Positions 42,896-52,501 of a stretch of 64,000 nt of DNA are shown here, one piece after another. The notes beneath the pieces were generated by a model. It worked only from the letters and a program-made list of their open reading frames with translations, was not told where the DNA came from and did not search any database. The stretch comes from JBEIGE01 sp040382055 (lineage in GTDB: Bacteria > Pseudomonadota > Gammaproteobacteria > Burkholderiales > Burkholderiaceae_C): contig JBEIGE010000001.1 in the NCBI GenBank assembly GCA_040382055.1, positions 1 to 64,000 on the forward strand, read 5' to 3'. Within the stretch, counting starts at the first letter, position 1. The number at the start of each line of letters is the position of its first letter. The translations under genes were made by a program, and so were the position numbers.

Positions 42896-43414
42896 ATGTT
42901 TGAAGTACTCGTGTTTGTTTATGAAAACTACTGGCGTGGCGATGCCTGTCCAGAACCCCATCAACTCCAACGCAAACTCAGCGCGGTAGGCTTTGAAGCC
43001 GATGAGATCCATGAAGCCATGGACTGGCTTAGCGGACTTAATCTGGCGGCACAAAACTCACGCTCAAGCGCACCTGAAGCGCCCCCCCGTACCGAGCAGC
43101 AGGATGAGCCGGATGATGAGCCGCTCATCCTGCTGCAATCCCCCACCAGCCTGCGCGTTTACTCTGTCGCAGAGCAAGACCGGTTGGGCGCATCCTGTCT
43201 GGGCTTTATCATTTTCCTGGAGTCTTCCGGCGTGCTGCCTGCGTCCATGCGGGAGATCGTGATCGACCGCGCTATGGCGGTGTCGGGGGAACAGATGCTA
43301 TTGGATGATCTGAAAATTATCATCCTGATGGTGTACTGGAGCTTTGGTGAAGAGCCAGATGCACTGGTTCTTGACGAGCTGTGTGACGACAGCGAGGATC
43401 GCTTGGCCCACTAG
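42896..43414 (+). CDS. smg: Smg family protein (DUF494)
   Basis: A 172-residue protein matching the Smg/DUF494 family: 'MFEVLVFVYENYWRGDACPEPHQLQRKLSAVGFEADEIHEAMDWL' at the start and 'VIDRAMAVSGEQMLLDDLKIIILMVYWSFGEEPDALVLDELCDD' at the end. The middle is a low-complexity acidic segment (EAPPRTEQQDEPDDEP). Molecular function is unknown. In relatives it is followed by topA; here it is instead convergent with secF, so the local order has changed after smg. Confidence 0.92.
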   Translation: MFEVLVFVYENYWRGDACPEPHQLQRKLSAVGFEADEIHEAMDWLSGLNLAAQNSRSSAPEAPPRTEQQDEPDDEPLILLQSPTSLRVYSVAEQDRLGASCLGFIIFLESSGVLPASMREIVIDRAMAVSGEQMLLDDLKIIILMVYWSFGEEPDALVLDELCDDSEDRLAH

Positions 43415-43453
43415 GCCCGATTTTCTGACCGCGCAGCCCCTGAGAAAGCCGCG

Positions 43454-44407
43454 TTAAACAACAGCACCTGAGTTGGGATCGTTGGGGTCATCCTGTTTGG
43501 CAGCGCCCCCTTTGATCAGGTCTTCTCGCGCAATGCCCAACCACATGGCAATGGCAGCGGCAACAAACACCGAGGAATAAATTCCGAACAAAATGCCAAT
43601 GGTCAAGGCCAGGGCAAAGTAGTGCAGTGTCGGCCCGCCAAACAGCAGCATGGAGAGCACCATCAACTGGGTGCTGCCATGCGTGATGATGGTTCGACTG
43701 ATGGTCGAGGTAATGGCATTGTCAATAATTTCAGCCGGGGTCATTTTGCGAAAGCGACGGAAGTTCTCCCGGATCCGGTCGAATATCACCACGGATTCAT
43801 TGACTGAATAACCCAGAACAGCCAACACGGCTGCCAGCACGGGAAGGGAAAATTCCCACTGGAAAAAGGCAAAGAAACCCAGGATGATGATCACATCATG
43901 CAAGTTGGCGATGATGGCGGCGACGGCAAACTTCCACTCAAAACGCAAAGCCAGATAAACCATGATGCCAATCACCACAAACGCCAGTGCCTTGAGGCCG
44001 TCTACCGCCAGCTCATCACCAACCTGCGGGCCGACAAACTCAGTTCGGCGCAGCGTCGCTGAAGCATCCACGGCCTTGAGCGCTGCCATCACCGTGTCGC
44101 TTTGCTGTGACGAGCTGATGCCTTTCTGAGCTGGCATGCGAATCATCACGTCGCGTGAGGTTCCAAAATTTTGCACCTGTACGTCTGTAATGCCCAGTGA
44201 TGCAACCTTCTCGCGCACAACATTGAGGTCTGCGGGCTGGGCGTAGCTGACCTCCATGAGGTTGCCGCCAGTGAACTCGACCGACAGATGCAAGCCGCGA
44301 GTAAAGAGGAAAAACACCGCCAGCAGAAAAGTGACGAATGAGATCACATTGAAGATCAGCGCATGCCGCATGAACGGAATGTCGCGTCTTATTTTGAAAA
44401 ACTCCAA
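43454..44407 (-). CDS. secF: Protein translocase subunit SecF, TTG start
   Basis: A 317-residue inner-membrane protein with six membrane segments and a large periplasmic loop; with SecD it supports protein export driven by the proton gradient. Motifs 'LSVEFTGGNLMEVSY', 'GPQVGDELAVDGLKALAFVVIGIMVYLALRFEWKFAVAAIIANLHDVIIILGFFAF', 'ESVVIFDRIRENFRR' and 'SRTIITHGSTQLMVLSML' are family-diagnostic. The start at 44407 is TTG, preceded by GGGAGAG four bases upstream, and begins with the normal 'EFFKIRRDIPFMRHA'. It lies 11 bases after secD. Confidence 0.94.
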   Translation of the reverse strand: MEFFKIRRDIPFMRHALIFNVISFVTFLLAVFFLFTRGLHLSVEFTGGNLMEVSYAQPADLNVVREKVASLGITDVQVQNFGTSRDVMIRMPAQKGISSSQQSDTVMAALKAVDASATLRRTEFVGPQVGDELAVDGLKALAFVVIGIMVYLALRFEWKFAVAAIIANLHDVIIILGFFAFFQWEFSLPVLAAVLAVLGYSVNESVVIFDRIRENFRRFRKMTPAEIIDNAITSTISRTIITHGSTQLMVLSMLLFGGPTLHYFALALTIGILFGIYSSVFVAAAIAMWLGIAREDLIKGGAAKQDDPNDPNSGAVV

Positions 44408-44418
44408 ATTACTCTCCC

Positions 44419-46299
44419 TCAGTCCGGCTTGGCCCGGGTTTCCCCGTCGGGCCGCCAGACGGTGCCAATTGAAACAGCCTTGAGCTTTTTCTGCCTGCCG
44501 TACCACAAGTTCACCAGGCCGCGTGAGAAGAACACGGCGGAAAACATGCTGGTAATGATGCCCAGACAGTGCACCACCGCAAAGCCGCGAACCGGCCCGG
44601 AGCCGAAAGCCAACAGGGCCAAACCAGCGATCAGGGTAGTGACGTTGGAGTCCAGAATCGTGGCCCAGGCCCGGTCGTAGCCGGTGTGAATGGCGGCCTG
44701 GGGAGAAGCACCATTGCGCAGCTCTTCGCGAACGCGCTCGTTGATCAGCACGTTGGCGTCAATGGCCATACCCAACACCAGGGCCATGGCAGCCATACCC
44801 GGCAGTGTCAGCGTGGCTTGCAGCATGGACAGCACAGCAACCAGCAGCAGCAGGTTAAAACCCAGCGCGACACTGGAGAACAAACCAAACAGCATGTAAT
44901 ACACGCACATGAAGACCGCCACGGCCACAAAGCCCCAGGTCACGCTGGCAAAACCTTTGGCAATATTCTCCGCACCCAGGCTGGGTCCAATGGTGCGTTC
45001 TTCGATGATTTCCATGGGCGCAGCCAGTGAACCCGCGCGCAGAAGCAATGCCGTGTCGGCCGCCTCCATGGTGCTCATGCGGCCGGAAATTTGTACCCGT
45101 CCACCACCAATTTCGGATCGGATCACTGGGGCAGTGACCACCTCGCCCTTGCCTTTTTCAAACAGCAAAATCGCCATGCGCTTGCCAACGTTCTCCCGGG
45201 TCACATCCTTGAAGATACGTGCGCCTTTGGCGTCCAGCGACAAATTGACTGTCGGCTCCTGGGTCTGGCTGTCAAAACCAGGTTGGGCATCGGTCAGATT
45301 TTCACCGGTCAGTACCACCTGCTTTTTCACAATCAGGGCTTGTCCATTGCGCTCCAGGTAGCGTTCAGCACCAAAAGGCACAGCACCCGTGCCCGCTTCG
45401 GCTGCGCGGCCTTCGGCGCTTTCCTCCACCAGACGAATCTCAAGGGTGGCTGTACGGCCGAGGATGTCCTTGGCCTTGGCGGTATCCTGAACGCCCGGGA
45501 GTTGCACCACAATGCGGTCCAGGCCCTGCTGCTGAATCACGGGTTCGGCAACCCCCAGCTCATTGATCCGGTTGTGCAGGGTGGTGATGTTTTGCTTGAG
45601 CGCCTGATCCTGGACCGTGCGTGCAGCAACGGGCTTGATGGTCGCGGTGAGCTTGTACTCAGTTCCATCCGGCGCATCCACCGTCTGCAAATCTGCAAAC
45701 TGCTCGGACAACAGGCGTTTGGCCAACTCCAAGGTTGGCATGTCACGGAAACGGATGTCAATGGCTTGTGCGTTGCGGCTGATGCCACTGTGCCGGATAT
45801 TTTTCTCGCGTAGCGCAATCCGGATGTCGCCCGTCAATGACTCCGCTTTTTTGGTCAGGGCTGCGGGCATGTCCACCTGCAGCATGAAATGCACGCCCCC
45901 CCTTAAGTCAAGGCCAAGGTACATGGGGGCAGCACGCACGGCGGAGAGCCAGGCCGGGGAGCGGGAGATCAGGTTGAGAGCCACCACATAAGAAGGATTG
46001 GTGGGATCGGGAACCAGTGCTTTTTGAATCGCATCCTTGGCTTTGAGCTGCGTCTCTGTTGAGGAGAAACGCGCCTTGACTGAAGCGCCGTCCAGACTGA
46101 TGGTGTCGGGCTCAATACCCTCAGACTTCAAGGCTTGCTCGACCCTCTGAAGCGTGGTGCTGTCAACCTTGATGGTTGCCTTACCTGAGGAAACCTGAAC
46201 TGCAGGCGCTTCCCCAAAAAAATTGGGCAAGGTGTAGAGCGAACCCACCAGCAAGGCGAACAGGATGATCGCGTATTTCCAGATCGGGTAACGATTCAT
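44419..46299 (-). CDS. secD: Protein translocase subunit SecD
   Basis: A 626-residue membrane protein of the SecDF family (usual length about 615). The P1 periplasmic domain ('SAVRAAPMYLGLDLRGGVHFMLQVD' at its start) is followed by six membrane segments; 'IVVQLPGVQDTAKAKDILGRTATLEIRLV', 'MVLGMAIDANVLINERVREELRNGA' and 'GSGPVRGFAVVHCLGIITSMFSAVFFSRGLVNLWY' are typical. It works with SecF and YajC at the SecYEG translocon. It follows yajC by 24 bases and precedes secF by 11, so the trio is one operon. Confidence 0.96.
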   Translation of the reverse strand: MNRYPIWKYAIILFALLVGSLYTLPNFFGEAPAVQVSSGKATIKVDSTTLQRVEQALKSEGIEPDTISLDGASVKARFSSTETQLKAKDAIQKALVPDPTNPSYVVALNLISRSPAWLSAVRAAPMYLGLDLRGGVHFMLQVDMPAALTKKAESLTGDIRIALREKNIRHSGISRNAQAIDIRFRDMPTLELAKRLLSEQFADLQTVDAPDGTEYKLTATIKPVAARTVQDQALKQNITTLHNRINELGVAEPVIQQQGLDRIVVQLPGVQDTAKAKDILGRTATLEIRLVEESAEGRAAEAGTGAVPFGAERYLERNGQALIVKKQVVLTGENLTDAQPGFDSQTQEPTVNLSLDAKGARIFKDVTRENVGKRMAILLFEKGKGEVVTAPVIRSEIGGGRVQISGRMSTMEAADTALLLRAGSLAAPMEIIEERTIGPSLGAENIAKGFASVTWGFVAVAVFMCVYYMLFGLFSSVALGFNLLLLVAVLSMLQATLTLPGMAAMALVLGMAIDANVLINERVREELRNGASPQAAIHTGYDRAWATILDSNVTTLIAGLALLAFGSGPVRGFAVVHCLGIITSMFSAVFFSRGLVNLWYGRQKKLKAVSIGTVWRPDGETRAKPD

Positions 46300-46323
46300 G
46301 AGCGCGTCTCGCTGGAGCCAGGA

Positions 46324-46656
46324 CTACTTGATGGTGCCTTTGGGCAGAACCTGAATCACCGCACTGCGCTGGATCTGGATTTCGACGCCGTTGGAAATCT
46401 CCAGACCCAGGTAGTTGTCCCCCAACTTGGAGACTTTCCCGAGAACACCGCCAGCACTGATGATTTCGTCACCCTTGGCCAGGGCCTCAACCATGGAACG
46501 GTGTTCCTTTTGCTTTTTCATTTGTGGTCGGATCATCACGAAGTACAAAACCACGAACATCAGAACCAGGGGCAACATGCTCATCAAGGAGTCTTGCATG
46601 CCGCCGCCTGAGGCAGCAGCAGGAGCGGTTTGGGCAATAGCAGATGAAATAAACAC
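46324..46656 (-). CDS. yajC: Preprotein translocase subunit YajC
   Basis: A 110-residue single-pass membrane protein. 'SLMSMLPLVLMFVVLYFVMIRPQMKKQKEHRSMVEALAKGDEIISAGGVLGKVSKLGDNYLGLEISNGVEIQIQRSAVIQVLPKGTIK' covers the membrane helix, the conserved 'RPQMKKQKEH' and the C-terminal domain. It associates with SecDF. It opens the yajC-secD-secF group. In most relatives tgt or queA precede it; here an indolepyruvate oxidoreductase gene does, with 42 bases between. Confidence 0.96.
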   Translation of the reverse strand: MFISSAIAQTAPAAASGGGMQDSLMSMLPLVLMFVVLYFVMIRPQMKKQKEHRSMVEALAKGDEIISAGGVLGKVSKLGDNYLGLEISNGVEIQIQRSAVIQVLPKGTIK

Positions 46657-46698
46657 AGTTCAACTCCACGAATAAGGGTTCAATTAAAAACTTGCACG

Positions 46699-49600
46699 CT
46701 AGGCAACCTGCGATTGTATGCGTGCGCTCAATGCCCTGGCCTGACCAAGGCCTGCAGCGTGAAACCGGTCCATGGCTTGGGCCCAGTTCTGCCTGGCCGT
46801 GCTCAGATGGCGCTCTTTGACATGCCCATAGCCCTTGATCTGCTCGGGTACGCGAGCCACTTCAATGGCAGCAGCATGGTTATCGGGGTTCAATGCGGTC
46901 AGGATTTCCTCCAGACTGGACCGGTACTCCTGAATAAGGGCGCGCTCCATGCGCCGCTCTTCGGTCTTGCCGAAAACGTCCAAGGCAGTTCCGCGCAGTC
47001 CCTTGAGTTGCGCCAGAAACTTGAAAGCAGTCAGCATCAAAGGGCCGAACTTGCGTTTTTGCAGCTCGCCTTTGTCATTGCGCGCACTCATCAGTGGCGG
47101 CGCCAGATGGTAGTGAAGTTTGTACTCGCCCTCAAAGAGCAGGCCGATTTTCTTGTGGAAATCAGCGTCTGTATGCAGGCGCGCGACTTCGTACTCATCT
47201 TTGTAAGCCATCAGCTTGAAGAGGTTGCGTGCCACCGCTTCGGCCAGCTTGAGCGCCGCAGGTGGCCCGGTCTGGGGCGTCGCTTGCAGAGCCAGCTTCG
47301 CTTCCGCATGGCGAACCTTTTCGACAAAGGCTTCATATGTTTGCGCGTACTTGGCGTTCTGGTAGGCGGTTAAAAATTGAACCCGACGGGCAACCAGGCT
47401 ATCCAGGGACTCTCGCTTTTTGAACTCAACCGTCTGCAAGGGGGAAAGCAATTGGTCGACGGCAGGCCAGTTATGCGCTGCCTGGCAGCCCCACTCAAAA
47501 GCAGCCTTGTTCTGGTCTACCGCGACCGCATTGAGCTCCATGGCACGCAACAAGGTGGCTTTGTGCAGCGGGATCCAACCTTTTTGCCAGGCAAAACCCA
47601 GCATTAACGGGTTGGTAAAAATGCTGTCCCCCATCAGCCGCGTAGCTACTGCATCGGCATCCAGAACGCCAAGCTGGTCAGTGCCAACCACTTGGGTAAT
47701 CTCTGCTGCGCAAGCCAGCGCAGGATTGTCCCAGTTGGCATTTTTGACAAAGGCTGCCGTGGGCGTACTGTGGCCGTTCAAAGCCACATGCGTGCGCCCG
47801 GTACGCATGCGAGAGAGGGTTTCCTTGCCTGCGGCAACGATGGGGTCACACGCAATGACCAGGTCGGCAGCCGCCATGCTCACGCGGGTGGTGTGAATAT
47901 CCGCCTGGTTCGCGCCAATCAGGACATGGCTCCAGGTCGCGCCGCCCTTTTGTGCCAGACCACCCGCGTCCTGCGTGACAATGCCCTTGCCCTCCAGGTG
48001 GGCGGCCATGCCCAGCAACTGGCCTATCGTGATCACGCCGGTGCCGCCCACGCCCGCCACCACAATGCCCCAGGCAAGGCCCTGGCGTAATTCAGGCAGC
48101 ACCGGCTCGGGCAAAGCACCCAACTCAAAGGGCGATGTGGCCTTGGCGTTGGCCTTTTTCTTCAGCTGACCGCCCTCCACAGTGACAAAACTGGGACAAA
48201 AGCCTTTCAGGCAGCTCATGTCCTTGTTGCAACTGCTTTGGTTGATGCGCCGTTTACGGCCAAATTCAGTCTCCAAAGGCTCCACGGACAGGCAGTTGCT
48301 CTGCACGCTGCAGTCGCCGCAGCCTTCGCACACCAATTCGTTGATCACCACACGCACAGCCGGGTCAACCATGGTGCCGCGCTTGCGCCTGCGGCGTTTT
48401 TCTGTGGCGCAGGTCTGGTCGTAAATAATGACTGTAGTGCCCTTGATGCCACGGAACTCACGCTGAATGGCATCAAGCCGGTCACGGTGTTGTACGTCCA
48501 CACCCTCTGGCAAACCCAGAGCACCGCCCGGACCGCTGACGTTCTTCAGGTGATCGTATTTTTCTGGCTCGTCTGTGACGACTACTATTTTGATAGCGCC
48601 TTCGGCCCGCATACTCTGGGCTATCTGCATCACGGAGTGTCCAGATCCAGACAATGCACCTTCGGCGGAGGCCCGCTCGCCCACCGGCTGACCGCCGGTC
48701 ATGGCCACGGCATCGTTGTAGAGAATCTTGTAAGTGATATTCACGCCCGCCGCAATGCTCTGGCGCACGGCCAGCAGTCCACTGTGGAAATAGGTGCCGT
48801 CGCCCAGATTGGCAAACATGTGGGTGTCGGTGCTGAACGGCTGCTGGCCTATCCAGGGCACGCCCTCACCGCCCATCTGGGTAAAGCCCACAGTGCTTCG
48901 GTCCATCCAGATCGACATGAAGTGGCAACCGATTCCCGCCATGGCACGTGAACCCTCAGGGACGCGTGTTGATGTGTTGTGCGGGCAACCCGAGCAGAAC
49001 CAGGGCTGGCGATCGGCCTTGACCTCCAGGACCTGCATGGCGCGTTCTTTGGCGTCCAGCATCGCCAGCTGCCTGTCGATGCGAGCCACCATATCTGCGT
49101 CCAGCCCCAGTTTTTTGACGCGCTGCGCAATGGCACGCGCAATCAGCGCAGGAGAAAGGTCGGCGTTGGCGCGAAGCAGGGTGTTGGCACTCGGGTTGGG
49201 CATGGACCATTCACCCCCACCGCCATAGGGGTCGCCACCCTGGACTTCATTGAACTTGCCCAGCACGTTGGGTCGCACATCAGAGCGCCAGTTGTACAGC
49301 TCCTCTTTGAGCTGGTACTCGATAACCTGGCGCTTTTCTTCGACGACCAGCACCTCCTGCAAACCGCTGGCGAATTCGCGCGTGAGTCGCGCCTCCAGCG
49401 GCCACACGACACCGACCTTGTGAACCCGAATCCCCAACTGGCGGCAGGTTTCGTCATCCAGACCCAGGTCAATCAAGGCCTGGCGGGTGTCGTTGTAAGC
49501 CTTGCCGCTGGCCATCACGCCCCAGCGGTCCTGCTTGCTTTCGATGGCATTGAAGTTCAACCGGTTGGCGCGGATATAGGCCAACGCTGCATACCATTTG

Positions 49601-50391
49601 GTATCAAAAAGACGCGCCTCCTGGTCCAGCGCGCCGTCTGGCCAGCGGATGTGTACGCCGCCGGGTGGCATCTCGAAATCTGTGGGCAACTGGATCTGAA
49701 CGCGCTGGGGATCAATCATCACGGTGGCGCTGGACTCCACGATTTCCTGAATCGTCTTCATGCCGGCCCAGACCCCTGAGAAACGGCTCATGGCAAATGC
49801 ATGAATCCCAAGATCCAGGATCTCCTGCGCAGAGGACGGAAAGAACACCGGGGTGCCGCAGGCCTTGAAAATGTGGTCGCTCTGGTGCGCGGCTGTGCTG
49901 CTTTTGGCCACGTGGTCGTCACCCGCCACAGCAATTACCCCGCCCCAAGGCGTGGTACCGGCCATATTGGCGTGTTTGAACACGTCAGAGCAGCGGTCAA
50001 CACCGGGGCCCTTGCCGTACCAGATGCCAAACACACCATCAAACTTGTTGGTCCCCGGCGGGGCAAATCCCAGCTGCTGCGTGCCCCAAAGGGCAGTGGC
50101 CGCCAACTCTTCATTGACGCCGGGCTGAAACACAATGTTTTGCGCTTGCAAATACTTGCGCGCCGCCCACAAGGACTGGTCATACGTCCCCAGAGGAGAG
50201 CCTCGGTAGCCACTGATGAAACCGGCGGTATTTTTACCGGCCAACTGGTCGCGCAAGCGCTGCAGCATCGGCAACTTGACCAGGGCTTGAACACCGCTCA
50301 TGAAAGCACGGCCATAGTCCAGCGAATATTTGTCATCCAGGGTAACGGCTTCCAGCGCCTTTCGGATGGACTCGGGCAAGGGTGCATTCAT
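46699..50391 (-). CDS. Fused indolepyruvate ferredoxin oxidoreductase (IorA-IorB type)
   Basis: A 1230-residue protein with the alpha, iron-sulfur and gamma parts of a 2-oxoacid oxidoreductase in one chain. The N-terminal pyrimidine-binding part has 'NTAGFISGYRGSPLGTYDQ' and 'FQPGVNEELAATALWGTQQLGF', the thiamine-diphosphate part has 'GIGCHFMSIWMDRSTVGFTQMGGEGVPWIGQ' and 'NLGDGTYFHSG', a ferredoxin-like segment 'CEGCGDCSVQSNC' lies near residue 687, and the gamma part has 'GVGGTGVITIGQLLGMAAH'. The last 220 residues match the long C-terminal domain of this fused family. It decarboxylates aryl pyruvates such as indolepyruvate from aromatic amino acids. It stands alone on the minus strand between mltA and yajC. 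Confidence 0.94.
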   Translation of the reverse strand: MNAPLPESIRKALEAVTLDDKYSLDYGRAFMSGVQALVKLPMLQRLRDQLAGKNTAGFISGYRGSPLGTYDQSLWAARKYLQAQNIVFQPGVNEELAATALWGTQQLGFAPPGTNKFDGVFGIWYGKGPGVDRCSDVFKHANMAGTTPWGGVIAVAGDDHVAKSSTAAHQSDHIFKACGTPVFFPSSAQEILDLGIHAFAMSRFSGVWAGMKTIQEIVESSATVMIDPQRVQIQLPTDFEMPPGGVHIRWPDGALDQEARLFDTKWYAALAYIRANRLNFNAIESKQDRWGVMASGKAYNDTRQALIDLGLDDETCRQLGIRVHKVGVVWPLEARLTREFASGLQEVLVVEEKRQVIEYQLKEELYNWRSDVRPNVLGKFNEVQGGDPYGGGGEWSMPNPSANTLLRANADLSPALIARAIAQRVKKLGLDADMVARIDRQLAMLDAKERAMQVLEVKADRQPWFCSGCPHNTSTRVPEGSRAMAGIGCHFMSIWMDRSTVGFTQMGGEGVPWIGQQPFSTDTHMFANLGDGTYFHSGLLAVRQSIAAGVNITYKILYNDAVAMTGGQPVGERASAEGALSGSGHSVMQIAQSMRAEGAIKIVVVTDEPEKYDHLKNVSGPGGALGLPEGVDVQHRDRLDAIQREFRGIKGTTVIIYDQTCATEKRRRRKRGTMVDPAVRVVINELVCEGCGDCSVQSNCLSVEPLETEFGRKRRINQSSCNKDMSCLKGFCPSFVTVEGGQLKKKANAKATSPFELGALPEPVLPELRQGLAWGIVVAGVGGTGVITIGQLLGMAAHLEGKGIVTQDAGGLAQKGGATWSHVLIGANQADIHTTRVSMAAADLVIACDPIVAAGKETLSRMRTGRTHVALNGHSTPTAAFVKNANWDNPALACAAEITQVVGTDQLGVLDADAVATRLMGDSIFTNPLMLGFAWQKGWIPLHKATLLRAMELNAVAVDQNKAAFEWGCQAAHNWPAVDQLLSPLQTVEFKKRESLDSLVARRVQFLTAYQNAKYAQTYEAFVEKVRHAEAKLALQATPQTGPPAALKLAEAVARNLFKLMAYKDEYEVARLHTDADFHKKIGLLFEGEYKLHYHLAPPLMSARNDKGELQKRKFGPLMLTAFKFLAQLKGLRGTALDVFGKTEERRMERALIQEYRSSLEEILTALNPDNHAAAIEVARVPEQIKGYGHVKERHLSTARQNWAQAMDRFHAAGLGQARALSARIQSQVA

Positions 50392-50476
50392 CGGGGTTGT
50401 CTCCTGTCGGCTTGGCTTGGCAGTTAGGGAGTATCAGTGTAGGCGCAGAAGGCCGGTATGCAAAAGGCGCATCCCA

Positions 50477-51634
50477 TCAGGATTTCGGCCACAGTACCCA
50501 CAGTTTGAGCGGCTGCTTGAGTCGGCCGGCAAGTTCTGCCGCTGCCGGGCCCCAGCCTGTGAAGTAATCCGCACGCACCGCGCCCACAATGGCACTGCCC
50601 GTGTCTTGGGCCTGAACCAGCCTCTGGAGTTGAATTTGCGGGCCGCTGGAAGCCAGCCAAACCGGCGTGCCATAGGGGATGCTCAGCGGATCAACCGCAA
50701 TCGAGCGGCCGGGCGTCAGCGGAACACCCTGAGCACCCCGGGGGCCAAAACCGGCGTCGAAATCGCTCAAGGGCTCCTCACGGAAAAAAACCACACGGGG
50801 ATTACTCCAGAGCATGTCGTTCACACGGGCCGGGTTTTGCGACACCCAGGCCTTGATGCCGGGCCATGAGGCGTCACGGATCAGGCCCTGATCAAGCAGC
50901 CAGCGCCCGACGCTGCGGTAAGGCTGTTCGTTCGAGGCTGCGTAAGCCAGCCGAATCATGCGCTGGGTGCCATTGACCTCCAGCACGCGAAGTCGTCCAG
51001 AGCCCTGGATTTGCAATGTCAGGGCATCCACCGGATCGGCCAGATAAGCAATTTCACGGCCGCGTAACAAGGCCTGAACCTGGGTCTGGGTATCCATTTC
51101 CTGACGTGAAAACCAGGGTTTGCGCTGGTTCAGCGTTGCCGGTGGTTGGAACAACGGCACAGAATAATCTGCCGTGGGCACACGGCTGGCTTCCAGGATG
51201 GGCTCATAGTAGCCAGTCAGCAAGCCCTCTTGGAGGCCGTCGCGTGTTTCTACCCGGTAAGGTTGCAGGCGGCTTTGCATCCAGGCCAGCTGGGCCTGGT
51301 TGTCGACAATGCTCAGTTGGCGCACTTCGGTACACAGGGCAACAAAAGCCGGCGCGGGCTTTTCGCAGCTCTTGAGCCATGCGTTCCAGGCCTCATGCAG
51401 CGGGTCATCGGCGAGGCCGGGCAGTTCACTCCAAGGCACAGGTATCCAACGGCTACGGGTTTGCTCAAGCACGCCCGTAGCCACACCAACAGAAGGAGCC
51501 ACAGGGGTGGTTTTAACCCCAACCGCAGCAGTACCACCAGGCGAGGTCGGCAAAACGGATCTGGGAGGACTGGCACAGGCCGTGAGCATTCCTACAATGA
51601 GGGAAGTCCACGCGCCATTGAGGAGAAGTTTCAT
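50477..51634 (-). CDS. mltA: Membrane-bound lytic murein transglycosylase A
   Basis: A 385-residue outer-membrane lipoprotein that cleaves peptidoglycan. The signal peptide MKLLLNGAWTSLIVGMLTAC ends at lipobox LTAC. The MltA domain has 'LLTGYYEPILEAS', 'PVDALTLQIQGSGRL', 'SIPYGTPVWLAS' and the catalytic 3D region 'QAQDTGSAIVGAVRADYFTGWG' with its aspartates. The ATG at 51634 fits the signal peptide; the frame is open further upstream, so an earlier start cannot be excluded. Unusually its start overlaps by two bases the start of a small gene on the opposite strand. Confidence 0.93.
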   Translation of the reverse strand: MKLLLNGAWTSLIVGMLTACASPPRSVLPTSPGGTAAVGVKTTPVAPSVGVATGVLEQTRSRWIPVPWSELPGLADDPLHEAWNAWLKSCEKPAPAFVALCTEVRQLSIVDNQAQLAWMQSRLQPYRVETRDGLQEGLLTGYYEPILEASRVPTADYSVPLFQPPATLNQRKPWFSRQEMDTQTQVQALLRGREIAYLADPVDALTLQIQGSGRLRVLEVNGTQRMIRLAYAASNEQPYRSVGRWLLDQGLIRDASWPGIKAWVSQNPARVNDMLWSNPRVVFFREEPLSDFDAGFGPRGAQGVPLTPGRSIAVDPLSIPYGTPVWLASSGPQIQLQRLVQAQDTGSAIVGAVRADYFTGWGPAAAELAGRLKQPLKLWVLWPKS

Positions 51635-51842
51635 GGGTCTGATTTTGCTTGAAGCGCTTGGCGCGTTGCTGCTGCTGGTTCTGATTGTCTGGTGGACCAT
51701 GTTTTCCGGACGTCGCCATGGGGAACCTGTCGATACCGTCACCGAAGACAAGAAAGACTCAAACCACACCCTCCCTGTCCTTTCTGACACGCAAGCTGAC
51801 CAGCCGGCAGACCAACAAGCGCCGACCCGCGGAAAACCCTGA
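51633..51842 (+). CDS. Small single-pass membrane protein divergent from mltA
   Basis: A 69-residue protein beginning MGLILLEALGALLLLVLIVWW, one hydrophobic helix, followed by 'TMFSGRRHGEPVD' and a soluble acidic tail rich in Asp, Gln and Ser. A strong ribosome site (GAGGAGAAG) lies six bases before the ATG, and the short frame ends just before the response-regulator stop. I recall small proteins with this start being common in Comamonadaceae, but no function is known. Its start codon shares two bases with that of mltA on the other strand, so its ribosome site lies inside the mltA signal-peptide codons. Confidence 0.72.
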   Translation: MGLILLEALGALLLLVLIVWWTMFSGRRHGEPVDTVTEDKKDSNHTLPVLSDTQADQPADQQAPTRGKP

Positions 51843-51856
51843 AGCGCTGTCATGCC

Positions 51857-52492
51857 TTAGTTGCTGCGTTGTGTGCGCATGCGGTTGGCGAGTTCAACCG
51901 CAGACTTGACGTCCATCTTTTCAAACACCCGGGCACGGTGAACCTCCACCGTTCTTACGCTGATATCCAGCAGGTCCGCAATACGCTTGTTGGGCAGACC
52001 TTCCACCACCAGGTTCATCACGGCACGCTCACGCTCTGTGAGCTCTGCCAAGCGGTGCTGTAGTTCACGGGTTTGTTGCAATTGCCGAACAATGGCTGCT
52101 GACTGTGCCAAGGCCTGTTCGACACGATCTACCAGGTTATTGTCAGAGAAAGGCTTTTCGCAAAAATCAAATGCGCCGCGTTTGACGGTATCCACCGCTG
52201 TCGGTATATCCGCATGCCCGGTCAAAAAAATAACCGGCATGATCTGGTGCAGGTCTCGCTCAACCAGACGCTCAAACAAAGACAACCCGCTCATGCCGGG
52301 CATGCGGACATCGAGTAAAAGGCAGCAAGGGTGCCTGGGATCAAAGCCACCGTCAAGCATGCCCAGGAAGGCCTCGGCACTTTCATAAACCTGGCTCTGA
52401 TGCCGCCGCGAGCGCAGCAGCCAAGCCAGCGCCTCTCGCACGCTGGCATCGTCGTCGACAATAAATACACAGACATCGGTCAAGGTCACCAT
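51857..52492 (-). CDS. FixJ/TodT-type response regulator
   Basis: A 211-residue two-component regulator. The receiver has the acidic pocket D13-D15 region 'FIVDDDASVREAL', phosphoacceptor D61 in 'LLLDVRMPGMSG', the conserved 'VIFLTGHADIPTAVDTVKRGAFDFCEKPF', and a LuxR-type helix-turn-helix 'LTERERAVMNLVVEGLPNKRIADLLDISVRTVEVHRARVFEKM'. It follows the sensor kinase by nine bases and is its partner. The FixJ/StyR/TodT type often controls aerobic metabolism of aromatics or dicarboxylates, but no target is indicated here. Confidence 0.93.
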   Translation of the reverse strand: MVTLTDVCVFIVDDDASVREALAWLLRSRRHQSQVYESAEAFLGMLDGGFDPRHPCCLLLDVRMPGMSGLSLFERLVERDLHQIMPVIFLTGHADIPTAVDTVKRGAFDFCEKPFSDNNLVDRVEQALAQSAAIVRQLQQTRELQHRLAELTERERAVMNLVVEGLPNKRIADLLDISVRTVEVHRARVFEKMDVKSAVELANRMRTQRSN

Positions 52493-52501
52493 GCAACCAT
52501 C

